Both the position numbers and the translations under genes were made by a program. From positions 1 through 30,218 of IMG/VR virus record IMGVR_UViG_3300045999_003382: a stretch of 30,218 nucleotides of DNA; one strand, written 5' to 3'. Source of the DNA: a virus. The stretch's first letter is position 1; each line of letters begins with the position of its first letter. Shown one piece after another: positions 8,125-17,199 of the stretch. The notes under the pieces are model-generated. The model was not told the DNA's origin and did no database searches. It saw only the letters and a list, made by a program, of their open reading frames with translations.

Positions 8125-8144
8125 CGTGGGACTATCTTTTCCAG

Positions 8145-8465
8145 ATGGCTTATGGCCAGATGGGAATGACCGAGGCGGAGTGGCACGAAGCAAGCCCTGA
8201 CTACTGGCACCACCGAGTAAAGGGCTGGCGAAAGCAGCAGTTCGACACGGAGCGCGCCGCGTGGAATCGCACAAGGTGGATGGCAGCAGTACTGCTTCAG
8301 CCGTGGTCGAAAAAAAGCATCAGCCCGCTTGATCTGCTGATATTTCCGGACGAGCTGGAAGACAGACGAAGGGAAACAATCGCAAAAGCGAAGGCCATGC
8401 GAAACGATAAAAGATTTCCGGCAACATTGCCGCCTAAGATAAAAGACGATGAACAAAGCAATTAA
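8145..8465 (+). CDS. Tail assembly chaperone, downstream (gpT-like) frame
   Basis: The annotated ATG at 8145 gives 106 residues, but the frame is open back to 8091. The extra upstream residues (LTWDYLFQ before MAYGQMGMTEAEW) look protein-like, which supports entry by frameshift rather than free initiation. No ribosome site is visible before 8145. The segment AYGQMGMTEAEWHEASPDYW is typical of tail-assembly chaperone C-terminal domains, followed by a basic helical tail (RRRETIAKAKAMRNDKR). It lies between the gpG-like frame and the tape measure side, and it overlaps the next gene by 17 bases. It might be translated both alone and as a fusion. Confidence 0.72.
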   Translation: MAYGQMGMTEAEWHEASPDYWHHRVKGWRKQQFDTERAAWNRTRWMAAVLLQPWSKKSISPLDLLIFPDELEDRRRETIAKAKAMRNDKRFPATLPPKIKDDEQSN

Positions 8466-8853
8466 AGCTGTAGATTACATTCTGCGCAACACGGCAGGCG
8501 TAACAGCCTTGACCGGCCAGCGCATTTACCCCGTGCGCGCAACACAGGGCGCAGCCTACCCCTACATTGCGCACCAGTTTGTGAGCAATCGCCCGGTTCC
8601 TACATTGGACGGGGCCAGCACCTTTGATTTTGGCACGGTGCAAATCAACATTTATGCGGAAACGGCAACCGAAGCACAGGACATAATGGAAGCGGTACGG
8701 GTAGCACTTGACCGCAAAACCCCGGGCACATACAACGGAACGGCGGTTGCGCAGATTGACTACATCGGCGAAAGCCATCTGCCGGAAGATGAGGCGGGCA
8801 ATGATCAGATATACTACATAGTAGCAGAATTTGACGTAAATTACCACCGTTAA
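8449..8853 (+). CDS. Tail completion protein, DUF3168 family
   Basis: This 134-residue protein should cap the tail and join it to the head. It carries the DUF3168 hallmarks: a first helix ending in GVTALTGQRIYPVRA, then AAYPYIAHQFVSN, and a strand FGTVQINIYAETATEAQDIMEAVR, followed by a helix and short strands to the C terminus. Length is normal. What is odd is its place. In most HK97-like genomes this gene precedes the tail tube gene beside gp10, but here it lies between the chaperones and the tape measure. The start ATG 8449 overlaps the chaperone frame by 17 bases. Confidence 0.85.
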   Translation: MNKAIKAVDYILRNTAGVTALTGQRIYPVRATQGAAYPYIAHQFVSNRPVPTLDGASTFDFGTVQINIYAETATEAQDIMEAVRVALDRKTPGTYNGTAVAQIDYIGESHLPEDEAGNDQIYYIVAEFDVNYHR

Positions 8854-8856
8854 TTT

Positions 8857-11085
8857 ATGGCAAAAGGTAAGGGCGGCGGAATAAACATTGTACTGAGCGC
8901 CGATGCGGACGCGCTAAAGAAAGGGCTTGCCGAAGCACGGGCGGCCCTGAGCAAAACCGCTGACATGGCGGAGGCTGATCAAAAGCGATTAAGCACCGCC
9001 GCCGGAAAGTTTACCAGCCAGGCTGCCAATGCGGGCAGCTTGCGACAGCAGCAGCGCGCCTTAACCAACCTTGCCGCCGCCTATGAAGATATGGGCGCGG
9101 CTGGTTCCAAAGCATTCCGGGAAACGCTGAAGCAGGCCGGATCTCTTCGCGACCGGATGGGCGACCTGAACATGGCGATTGAAGCAGGCCATGCAGAGGG
9201 GAAGGTAAAGGTGTTTGGTCAGGCGATGCAGTCCACCATCGGAATTATCGCCGGGGCAGAGGGCGCTATGCAGCTGTTCGGAATGAAAACGGATGATGCC
9301 GCCAAAGTCACCGCCAAGCTGCAATCCCTTATGGCCATGTCGCAGGGTATCGGCGGCATCCTCGCGCTAAAAGATGCAGTCACCGCGCTGTCTGCTAACA
9401 TCACCATTGCAGGCACGGCAACCGCTGCGCTGAACGCGGTTATGGCTATCACTCCATTGGGCTGGCTGGGTATCGGCTTTGCCGCGATTGTGGCAACATT
9501 CGGGAAGTTCACAACCGAAGCGAAGAAGGTAAGCGAGGCGCAAAAAACCATGAACAGCATAAACACGGAAACTACCCGTGTTTTGAAGGAAGAATACGCC
9601 CAGCACCTTTCACTGATTCAAATTGTAAAGAGCGATGTAACAACCAAAGGGCAGAAAGAAGCGGCACTTCGGAAGCTTAAAGAATTGTATCCTGGCTACC
9701 TCGATCAATTGGACATCGAGAAAACCAGCACCAATGACCTTAATGCTGCCATGACTTCGCTCAATGGCACTATTTACAAGCGGGCGCAGGCGCAGGCGGC
9801 CATGACCGAACTTACCAAGATAGCCGGCGAGGAAATGACGCTCATGGCTGACTTGGAAAAAAAACGTGACGGTCGCCTGAAAAAATCACAGGAGATGTCG
9901 GCGCTGGGAATGTCACCCGGTCAGCAAGAAAAGGCGCTGGCTACCTATGATTTGGAAATTGCGGCCATTGACAATTCGATAAAGAAGATTAATGAACGCA
10001 AACAGACCGCGCTGAAGTTCCTTTCTCAGAATCCAGAAACAGCCATAGCGGCAAACAATGTCAGCGCGGCTGAATACGAACAAAAGCGCAAAGATGAACT
10101 GGCCAAAGCTGAACAAAGGCGGTTAAGCGATTTAGAAAAAGTCAGAGCCAAAGCAGCCGAAGAACAGAAAGAGATGCACGAAGCATTGGCTGAAGGCATT
10201 GACCTCCGGCGGACGGGCGCTGATCAGATTAACGAACTTGGCGCATTCTGGCAGCTTTACGGCGCCCAGTCAGAAAAAGCATTTCTTCATGCTATGGCTA
10301 CCGACCGGCAATACTGGGAGGATATGTCTTCGCAGGGCGTGACAAGTTACAAGCAGTACCTTGAAAAATTCAAAAGCCAGGTTATTAGTGTCAAAGAATT
10401 CGGTAACCTCATCGCCCCACCGGAAGCATCCGAAGTGATTAAAACCAATTTCGGCAAAATCACCACACAAATGGAAGGTCTTGCGGTTAAGATGAAATAC
10501 CACATGGCGGTAGGTGGTCAGGCAGTAAATAACGAAATCAATCAATTTACCGCCACAGCTGTGGATGCGTTCGGACAATGGATTGAGGACATGAAATCCG
10601 GCAGCGAATACGCAAGTAAGGATTTTGGAAACGCTATCCTTATGGCCGTGGCGAACTTCATGCAGACATTAGGTCAAGCAATTATCGCGGCAGGCGTAGC
10701 ATCAAAGGCTGTTCAGGATTACTTGTTAGTAAATCCGGTATTGTCCATTGCCGCAGGCGTTGCGCTGGTGGCCGCCTCTGGTTATATGAGAGGCGTAATG
10801 AAGAAAGGCATCGCGGGAAGGCAAGGTCCAGCGCCTTCTGGTGGTTCGGAATCCCCCGGCATACGAATGTTTGCCGAAGGCGGGATCATTTCCGGCCCAA
10901 CCGTGGGCATGATGGGCGAATATCCGGGCGCAAAATCCAACCCGGAGGTAGTCGCACCATTGAATAAATTAAAGGACATGATTGGCGGCGATATGGGCGG
11001 CGGGCAGTTGATGGCACGCATCAGCGGACAGGACTTGCTGATTATGCTTGATCGTGCAGAAACATACAGGGGGAGGGTTCGCTAA
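8857..11085 (+). CDS. Tape measure protein
   Basis: This 742-residue protein should set tail length and be ejected ahead of the DNA. It is Ala/Lys/Glu-rich and mostly helical, with coiled-coil-like stretches near residues 10-110 and 360-440. Hydrophobic segments lie near residues 180-215 (LNAVMAITPLGWLGIGFAAI) and about 590-650 (VNPVLSIAAGVALVAASGYM). A glycine-rich end, MFAEGGIISGPTVGMMGEYP, is the common tape-measure C-terminal motif. It is the longest gene of the tail cluster except for the hub-like and fibre genes and follows the chaperones as expected. Assuming the usual 1.5 angstrom per residue, a tail of roughly 110 nm is implied. It shares one base with the next gene (TAATG). Confidence 0.93.
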   Translation: MAKGKGGGINIVLSADADALKKGLAEARAALSKTADMAEADQKRLSTAAGKFTSQAANAGSLRQQQRALTNLAAAYEDMGAAGSKAFRETLKQAGSLRDRMGDLNMAIEAGHAEGKVKVFGQAMQSTIGIIAGAEGAMQLFGMKTDDAAKVTAKLQSLMAMSQGIGGILALKDAVTALSANITIAGTATAALNAVMAITPLGWLGIGFAAIVATFGKFTTEAKKVSEAQKTMNSINTETTRVLKEEYAQHLSLIQIVKSDVTTKGQKEAALRKLKELYPGYLDQLDIEKTSTNDLNAAMTSLNGTIYKRAQAQAAMTELTKIAGEEMTLMADLEKKRDGRLKKSQEMSALGMSPGQQEKALATYDLEIAAIDNSIKKINERKQTALKFLSQNPETAIAANNVSAAEYEQKRKDELAKAEQRRLSDLEKVRAKAAEEQKEMHEALAEGIDLRRTGADQINELGAFWQLYGAQSEKAFLHAMATDRQYWEDMSSQGVTSYKQYLEKFKSQVISVKEFGNLIAPPEASEVIKTNFGKITTQMEGLAVKMKYHMAVGGQAVNNEINQFTATAVDAFGQWIEDMKSGSEYASKDFGNAILMAVANFMQTLGQAIIAAGVASKAVQDYLLVNPVLSIAAGVALVAASGYMRGVMKKGIAGRQGPAPSGGSESPGIRMFAEGGIISGPTVGMMGEYPGAKSNPEVVAPLNKLKDMIGGDMGGGQLMARISGQDLLIMLDRAETYRGRVR

Positions 11086-13532
11086 TGGGCGTAAAGTACA
11101 GGGCCGAATTTCAGGACATCAATTCCGTAGATTGGCGCATTGACATTGACGAAGCCGGCTATTCTGGAACCATCAACACCTTTACCGTGGCTGCACCCGG
11201 CTTTACCGCAACATGGGAAGGGGATGGCGCAAAGGTGGGAGAAAATCCCATTAGGGCATCAAAGGCGGTTGTTCATTGGTTGGTTAAGAACAGCACCGAG
11301 GAAACCTTCCTCGACACTTTGGCCACATCATCCGAACTAAAATACACCATCCTTATTTATCAGGGTATCACGCCTACCCTATGGTGGCTGGGAACAATCC
11401 TTCCAGACCTGTGCATATTTGAAAACCGGTACTACCCTTACGCCTTCGACCTGACCGCAACCGATGGATTAGGGCGGCTGGAGGATTTCGACTTCACCTA
11501 CGCCACCAACACAAGCAACACCGACACACCTACATTAGGCACAATCCTAACCGAGGCTTTGAAGACAAACAAGCTCGACACATTCTACGGCGCATCGGAT
11601 GTGTACCTGCGCACCTCGCTGGAATACTACGAATCCAGCATGGGCACGGTTGCCCGATCCCCGCTGGAGGTGATCCGGGCGCGGCGCGGCGCGTTCATCA
11701 AGAACTTTGATAAGGCTGACCATTCCGGCTTGTGGGAACCAATCACCTGTAAGGAAGCACTGGAGAAAGTTCTGCGCAGCCTTGCCTTGCGCATTGAGTT
11801 CAGCCGTGGCAGCTACCGGATTTATCAGCATCAAAATTACCGCTCATCGACCTACACCGAATATCGGTACACAAAGACGGGTATCAACGTAAGCGGCTAC
11901 AGTACATCTGCCACGATCAACACACGCAGCGGCGGCACATGGCAATCATCCGACCTGAAGCTGACCAGCGGCGCAACCTATACTTATTTCCCAGCGCTGA
12001 AAACCGCGACCGTATCGGCCGAGCGGCGGCGGATGTTTGAGGTAACGCAGGCGACGTTTCAAACCGGAACCAAAGCTGTGTTTATGGGTGACATAGATAC
12101 GACTATTCCATGGAGAATTACGGGCAAGGTATGGGTGGAATCGACAAAGGCAGTCAGCAGGCTGTCCATAACCATCGGGCGTTACAATTCTGCTACCGGT
12201 CAGTTTACGCACTTTGTAAGACTTACCGAAGATAAGACTACTAATCAAGCATACGAAGAACCGGGCACCGTGAAATGGGTGCAGATGACCATCCCAATAA
12301 GTTCCCGCGTAGGCTACAATTTTGGATACAATATCCCGGCCGCCTTTAGCGAAGCGGTAAACGGCAAAGTATTGGTAGATGTGGATGTCAAGATTCCGGC
12401 AACCGCTACCAATTTAGGAAGCGACATCAGGATTTATATTGTTGCGGAAGACTATGCCCGCGCCTACGCCTATGGTTCACCTACCGGTGCATCCAGCCCC
12501 GGAACATGGGCCGACATCAAATGGCAGGGCAGCCTTGCTTTTGAAGGCATGGCCGATACCGCCAACCAAGAATGGACGGACACGGTGGAGTACGTTGCCA
12601 CCAACACCAGCCAGACGGATAACAGCGCATCAGTGAAGATTGACGGTGCCTTGATGGACGGCAACAAGCAGTACATCGAGGGCGTGGAGATCTACAACGC
12701 AACCTCCAGCGAATGGCAGGCAGGCAGCGCGTGGAAACCCTACTTAGGCTATTCCGGAAGCAATAACGCGCTGGCCCAACTTACGGCCAATTACATCATG
12801 GCCCATCATTGGAAACCTTGCAAAGTTTTGCGCGGTGAGTTCCGGGACTTGCCCGGATTCCTGTTTGACTTCGTAAATGCAGTAACCCACGACGGGGAAA
12901 CATTTATATCCAATGGCGGCACATTTACGGCCAATGATGCCCGCTGGAATGGCGAGTGGATTAAATACCAATGGGACGACACCGTATTCAGCACGGCGGT
13001 AAAGCTGCCAAGCAAGCGCGACACGGTAGGCACCACATTGAAAGACATTGCCAGCTTGAAACAGCGGCAATCAGACCTCGGGCAATTGGTGGGCGGCACG
13101 GTGTCACGGTGGACGGACGGCATCCTGAACCAGGGCGGCGGAGATATTGGCACGCCAACAGGCGGGGACATATGGCGACCTGTAGTAGTTTACAACACCA
13201 CCGACGGATTTAAGGCGAGCCTCCAGCGGGTATTGGTGGCCGGGGAAACGATTAAGAATCTGACAGCCAATGCAACGCTCGACAGCGCGGTGCGGCAGGT
13301 CTACGCAGCGGCGGACAGCGCGGGCATTGACATTACCCTGCCAGATGCAAGCACGTTTCCAAAATTCGAGCAGTTGATTGTAATGAAGACGGACAGCACC
13401 AGCAACACCGTAAAAATTATTGCTGCCACAGGTGACACAATTAATGGTGTGGGCAGCCACACTACATCTACACAATACGCCGGCTGGAAATTGGTTGCCA
13501 CCGGGAATAACACATGGCTGATTTTACCTTAA
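11085..13532 (+). CDS. Distal tail / baseplate hub-like protein
   Basis: This 815-residue protein follows the tape measure and should sit at the tail tip. The N-terminal 150 residues alternate strands (VKYRAEFQDINSVDWRIDI, then YTILIYQGITPTLWWLGTI and a YYPYAFDLTATDGLGRLEDF stretch). This resembles the combined distal-tail/hub proteins seen in Bacteroidota siphophages, which I recall only in outline. The middle (residues 250-560) is strand-rich with many Thr and Ser, probably carbohydrate-binding-like modules. The last 130 residues (ITLPDASTFPKFEQLIVMK and the GDTINGVGSH segment) resemble a tail-fibre trailing domain. No lysozyme or peptidase motif was seen. The exact role, hub or adhesin, is inferred from position. 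Confidence 0.66.
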   Translation: MGVKYRAEFQDINSVDWRIDIDEAGYSGTINTFTVAAPGFTATWEGDGAKVGENPIRASKAVVHWLVKNSTEETFLDTLATSSELKYTILIYQGITPTLWWLGTILPDLCIFENRYYPYAFDLTATDGLGRLEDFDFTYATNTSNTDTPTLGTILTEALKTNKLDTFYGASDVYLRTSLEYYESSMGTVARSPLEVIRARRGAFIKNFDKADHSGLWEPITCKEALEKVLRSLALRIEFSRGSYRIYQHQNYRSSTYTEYRYTKTGINVSGYSTSATINTRSGGTWQSSDLKLTSGATYTYFPALKTATVSAERRRMFEVTQATFQTGTKAVFMGDIDTTIPWRITGKVWVESTKAVSRLSITIGRYNSATGQFTHFVRLTEDKTTNQAYEEPGTVKWVQMTIPISSRVGYNFGYNIPAAFSEAVNGKVLVDVDVKIPATATNLGSDIRIYIVAEDYARAYAYGSPTGASSPGTWADIKWQGSLAFEGMADTANQEWTDTVEYVATNTSQTDNSASVKIDGALMDGNKQYIEGVEIYNATSSEWQAGSAWKPYLGYSGSNNALAQLTANYIMAHHWKPCKVLRGEFRDLPGFLFDFVNAVTHDGETFISNGGTFTANDARWNGEWIKYQWDDTVFSTAVKLPSKRDTVGTTLKDIASLKQRQSDLGQLVGGTVSRWTDGILNQGGGDIGTPTGGDIWRPVVVYNTTDGFKASLQRVLVAGETIKNLTANATLDSAVRQVYAAADSAGIDITLPDASTFPKFEQLIVMKTDSTSNTVKIIAATGDTINGVGSHTTSTQYAGWKLVATGNNTWLILP

Positions 13533-13536
13533 GAAA

Positions 13537-13902
13537 ATGAACCCAAACAGTAATAGTTCCATCGCAGCACTCTGCACGATTCAAGCGCGGAAAGGTGACA
13601 CTTTCACCCGTGAGTTTACGTTTACAAACATGGACACGGCTGCGCCCATTGACCTGACTAGTTACACCTTGGTGATGACTGTTAAGGACACGACAGGCAG
13701 TACCATCTTAACCATTTCCGGCGATGATTGGAACTTAACCAATGCAGCCATAGGTGAGGTAAGTTGCACCAAGAGCGCGACGGTTATGGGCGCATTGACG
13801 GCAGGCAGCTACGCCTATGATCTTCAAGCAACCGTAGGCACGTCGAAGGTTACATGGTTACAGGGGAAATTCATCATTGACAGCGATATAACCACAGCAT
13901 GA
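13537..13902 (+). CDS. BppU-like N-terminal Ig-fold tail protein
   Basis: This 121-residue protein reads as one beta-sandwich domain of the kind found at the N terminus of baseplate protein BppU. It has RKGDTFTREFTFTNMDTAAPIDLTSYTLVMTVKD, where the 'GDt...f.f......pidlt.yt..m.vr' pattern is clear, and then TAGSYAYDLQATVG near the end. Such stand-alone copies often lie just before a tail fibre and are thought to attach it or other receptor-binding parts. It begins five bases after the hub gene and overlaps the fibre gene by ATGA at 13899-13902. Confidence 0.72.
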   Translation: MNPNSNSSIAALCTIQARKGDTFTREFTFTNMDTAAPIDLTSYTLVMTVKDTTGSTILTISGDDWNLTNAAIGEVSCTKSATVMGALTAGSYAYDLQATVGTSKVTWLQGKFIIDSDITTA

Positions 13903-16301
13903 GCGATAGTGTAATTGTAACCATTGGCGCACCTGATAACCAGACGGCGGTAAGTGTCAGCAGCGCGGATAGAATCTTTGTGGACATCGCAGCCGGGTTC
14001 ACCGGTCAAGGCGGCGGAGGTGGTGGAGATACCAACTTAAGCACAACGCGCACAGCCACTACCGTGACGGTGGTCAGCAGCACGGGAACTGATGCCACCA
14101 TTCCGGCGGCGGATGGAACAAATGCAGGGGTGATGACGGCTGCCATGCAAACCAAGCTGGCAGGTATTGAAGCAGGTGCTGAAGTGAACGATACGGCTTC
14201 TGAAATCCTAACCAAGCTGCTTACCGTGGATGGTACAGGCAGCAACTTGGATGCTGATACATTAGACGGTGTTCACGCATCGGCATTGGTGCCATACACC
14301 GGAGCCACAGGCGACGTGAACCTTGGCGAACATGCCATCAAAGCCGGGCAAATTGACTTAGATACATCGCCAACGGGGACGGCAACCGTAGGAACTACGC
14401 GATGGAACGACACTATTGGAAGCAGCGAAACCACTCTTAAAGGTGGTAACGTTATTCTCAAGAATGGCGTGGACTTGGTGGCAAGAGTAGTCAATAAGGT
14501 TACACCAAACACAACACTAACTAAGGCAGCATATCAAGCGGTGAGGGTGAGTGGTGCGCAAGGTCAGAGGTTGGCGGTGGCTCTTGCTCAAGCAAATAAC
14601 GATAACAATAGTGCCGATACAATCGGGCTTGTTACGGAGACTATCGCAACCAACCAAGAAGGGTTTATAATGACCGTTGGTCAACTTGAAGGCATCAACA
14701 CAACGGGTTCATTACAAGGCGAAACGTGGGTGGATGGTGATGTGATTTATCTTAGTCCTACAACGGCAGGTGCATTAACTAATGTAAAGCCAGTTGCCCC
14801 GAATCATATTGTAATCATTGGATATGTTGAGTACGCTCACGCAAACAATGGCAAGCTATACGTTAAGGTGATGAACGGGTGGGAATTGGGCGAGCTGCAC
14901 GATGTGGACACCACCGAAAGCAAAACCACTCCCGTAGATGCAGACGCGGTTCTATTGCAGGACAGCGCGGATAGTTCCATCTGGAAACGCCTTACATGGG
15001 CGAACCTAAAGGCAACGGCTAAAACCTATTTTGATACCCTATACGTGGCAGGCAATACCGCCATAACCGGGGCTACAAAGACCAAAATCACATACGATTC
15101 TAAAGGGCTTGTTACAGCGGGCGCAGATGCGGCGATTGCCGACATCACAGGGTTGCAAACTGCGCTGGATGGAAAGGTAGATGAAAACGCGGCAATCACA
15201 CCAGCCACAAAGACGAAGGTCACCTACGATGCGAAGGGCTTGGTGACAGCTGGGGCAGACGCAACAACAGCAGATATTGCCGACAGCCTGAATAAAAGGT
15301 ACGTAACTGACGCACAGCTCACCGTTATTGGCAACACTTCAGGCACAAATACGGGCGACCAGACCATTACCCTAACCGGAGATGTAACAGGCAGCGGCAC
15401 AGGCAGCTTTGCGGCAAGCATCGATAAGACGGCCATTGCCGGAAAAACAACCGTAACAGCGGCAACCGGTGACCTAGTGTTGATTGCAGACGCCTCCGAT
15501 TCAAACAACCTGAAGAAGGTAACGGTGGACACCATCGCAGCACTTGCCGGCGGCGGTTCAATATCAGACGGCGATAAGGGCGACATAACCGTAAGCAGCA
15601 GCGGCACGGTATGGACGGTTGATAATGACGCTATCACGTATGCGAAGCTGCAGAACGTATCGGCAGCATCCAAGCTACTCGGGCGCGGTTCGGCAAGCGG
15701 TTCTGGAGATGTTGAAGAAATCACGCTCGGCACAGGGTTGTCCATGTCCGGAACGACGCTAAGCGCAACGGGCGGCGGTGGCGGTGGCGACCTGACCACG
15801 CTTTATGAAAGCTACACACAAACAGGCCCAGTAAACAGCACCACAGAAACAGCCGTATTCAGCTATGCGCTTCCTACCGACCTCGTAGCAGGTGACATGA
15901 TTGAGGTTGATATGGTGGGCACGGCGAAGAACAATTCAGGAGGCACGCGAACCTTTGACATTAAGTGGAAATTGGGGGCAACAACCATCCTCAATCACAA
16001 TATCGGATTTACAGCCAGCGCAACGGAAAGAACCTTCAGCAGCAAGTTCAGGGTTTACATTGTCAATCCATCAAATTCGCAAAAAGCAGGGGTGTTCGGC
16101 ATGGGCCGCGATGCAGCACCGGGCACATTTTTAAGCCCCAGCACAGGCGAACATCCATTCAACGGTACAGGATACGGCACAGCGGCTGAAGACTTGACCT
16201 CGGCCAAGACATTGCAGGCAACCGTCCGTTTTTTGGTGGCCAACGCTGACCTTTACATTTATTGCCAAGCGGTAAAAATTACTAAAATAGCAGCAGCATG
16301 A
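13899..16301 (+). CDS. Mosaic tail fibre / receptor-binding protein
   Basis: This 800-residue protein is the probable host-recognition fibre. It is Ala/Thr/Gly-rich and modular. Two six-glycine hinges are at residues 38-43 and 625-630. A 'LDADTLDG' plus VPYTGATGDVNLGEHAI stretch of a kind common in tail fibres is near 125-155. A compact domain at about 194-338 (ASGQRLAV-like core, GLVTETIATNQEGFI, HIVIIGYVEYAH) resembles a module shared by many phage fibres. Tandem 44-residue repeats start at 392 and 436 (ATKTKITYDSKGLVTAGAD and its copy). A C-terminal beta-rich head after residue 640 is the candidate receptor-binding tip. No chaperone-type autocleavage domain was recognised. Confidence 0.8.
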   Translation: MSDSVIVTIGAPDNQTAVSVSSADRIFVDIAAGFTGQGGGGGGDTNLSTTRTATTVTVVSSTGTDATIPAADGTNAGVMTAAMQTKLAGIEAGAEVNDTASEILTKLLTVDGTGSNLDADTLDGVHASALVPYTGATGDVNLGEHAIKAGQIDLDTSPTGTATVGTTRWNDTIGSSETTLKGGNVILKNGVDLVARVVNKVTPNTTLTKAAYQAVRVSGAQGQRLAVALAQANNDNNSADTIGLVTETIATNQEGFIMTVGQLEGINTTGSLQGETWVDGDVIYLSPTTAGALTNVKPVAPNHIVIIGYVEYAHANNGKLYVKVMNGWELGELHDVDTTESKTTPVDADAVLLQDSADSSIWKRLTWANLKATAKTYFDTLYVAGNTAITGATKTKITYDSKGLVTAGADAAIADITGLQTALDGKVDENAAITPATKTKVTYDAKGLVTAGADATTADIADSLNKRYVTDAQLTVIGNTSGTNTGDQTITLTGDVTGSGTGSFAASIDKTAIAGKTTVTAATGDLVLIADASDSNNLKKVTVDTIAALAGGGSISDGDKGDITVSSSGTVWTVDNDAITYAKLQNVSAASKLLGRGSASGSGDVEEITLGTGLSMSGTTLSATGGGGGGDLTTLYESYTQTGPVNSTTETAVFSYALPTDLVAGDMIEVDMVGTAKNNSGGTRTFDIKWKLGATTILNHNIGFTASATERTFSSKFRVYIVNPSNSQKAGVFGMGRDAAPGTFLSPSTGEHPFNGTGYGTAAEDLTSAKTLQATVRFLVANADLYIYCQAVKITKIAAA
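15072..15335 (+). repeat. Tandem 132-bp repeat in tail fibre gene
   Basis: Two adjacent 132-bp units (15072-15203 and from 15204) encode near-identical 44-residue modules that open with ATKTK(I/V)TYD(S/A)KGLVTAGAD. The protein copies are closer than the DNA, since many third bases differ, so the duplication is not recent. The second unit decays after its first 25 or so residues. It probably lengthens the fibre shaft. Confidence 0.7.
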
Positions 16302-16720
16302 TTTACGTTGATATAACAGGGGCTATTTCCCCGATAGAAAAAGAAGGTTTCTTCCCCGTGTACGACGGGGCAATGCCCGAACCTGAGCCATGCACAACAG
16401 CAGTTCCTGACCGCCTCGAATGGCACGAAGACGGGTATTGGGTGCAACTCTACAAGCTGTCACCATTGCCGCTGTATTCCGCCGGAGAATGGCTGAACCT
16501 GCACGGGGTTGGCAGCAACAACCAACCGACGCTGATGTATCTTCGGATGAAGTTGGATGCTGCAGGCAAGTCAAGCGATAAGCTGGATGAGCTGGAACAA
16601 TACCTTCAGGGAGTTCTTGCAGCCTACGCGGCGGACAATTCCCCGCGATGCGATTGGGGCGCGCCTCCGGTCAGTTATTATGACGCGGTGAAAGAAGCAA
16701 TGGAGGTGTTGCAGTCATGA
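16298..16720 (+). CDS. Small protein after the tail fibre, function unknown
   Basis: This 140-residue protein begins with MIYVDITGAISPIEKEGFFPVYDG. It has an aromatic-rich middle (EWHEDGYWVQLYKLSPLPLY) and a helical end with DKLDELEQYLQGVLAAYAAD and DAVKEAMEVLQS. I do not recognise a family. Proteins in this slot are often fibre-assembly chaperones or minor tail parts, so either role is possible. It overlaps both neighbours by ATGA (16298-16301 and 16717-16720), so its expression is tied to the fibre and the holin. Confidence 0.7.
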   Translation: MIYVDITGAISPIEKEGFFPVYDGAMPEPEPCTTAVPDRLEWHEDGYWVQLYKLSPLPLYSAGEWLNLHGVGSNNQPTLMYLRMKLDAAGKSSDKLDELEQYLQGVLAAYAADNSPRCDWGAPPVSYYDAVKEAMEVLQS

Positions 16721-17199
16721 CGAGCGAAAGCAAAGTGCTCGCATACGTTGCCCTGCCACCGATTGCCGTTTACCTGACAGCCGCTGGCATTGAATTGAAG
16801 CTGGTGTATGGATTGGCGGCGGTCATGTTCATGGACATTCTAACTGCGGTAGTGATGTGGCTTAGAATCGACCCGGCAAAGATTCGCAGCCGGGTTCTGA
16901 AAAACGGATTAACCGAAAAATTCGCATCGCTAATCCCCGCGATAATTTGTTTTATCGTGCTTTTGGCGATTGATCGCGACGCATCGGCCCTGGTAAATGG
17001 CTACCTTACTATTCTATTAATTGCGGAGGGGTACAGTGCAATAAGCAATGCGCACAACGCCTACACCAGGGAACATAAGGAAGAGTTTGACGCTGTCAGC
17101 GCGGTGCTTGCAGCGGCGCGGAAACGGATTTTCAACATTTTGCAGAAATTAATACGTAGCTTTGTTGAAGATGGACAAGATAACGCTGGAAAGAATTAA
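16717..17199 (+). CDS. Holin, phage_holin_4-like family
   Basis: This 160-residue protein should form the inner-membrane lesion that lets the endolysin reach peptidoglycan. It has hydrophobic segments near residues 10-24, 28-48, 72-86 and 93-110. The DILTAVVMWLRIDPAKIRSRVLKNGLTEKF stretch matches the family pattern 'Di..G...a......SR...G...K', and EGYSAISNA resembles its 'E..Si.EN' motif near the end. The C-terminal tail is basic. It overlaps the endolysin start by 29 bases (17171-17199), the usual holin-endolysin coupling. Confidence 0.85.
   Translation: MTSESKVLAYVALPPIAVYLTAAGIELKLVYGLAAVMFMDILTAVVMWLRIDPAKIRSRVLKNGLTEKFASLIPAIICFIVLLAIDRDASALVNGYLTILLIAEGYSAISNAHNAYTREHKEEFDAVSAVLAAARKRIFNILQKLIRSFVEDGQDNAGKN

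Noticed and set aside
15224-15799. 191-residue minus-strand frame opposite the tail fibre
   Set aside because: Val/Pro/Ser-rich shadow of Ala/Thr/Gly repeats, with no protein-like motifs.
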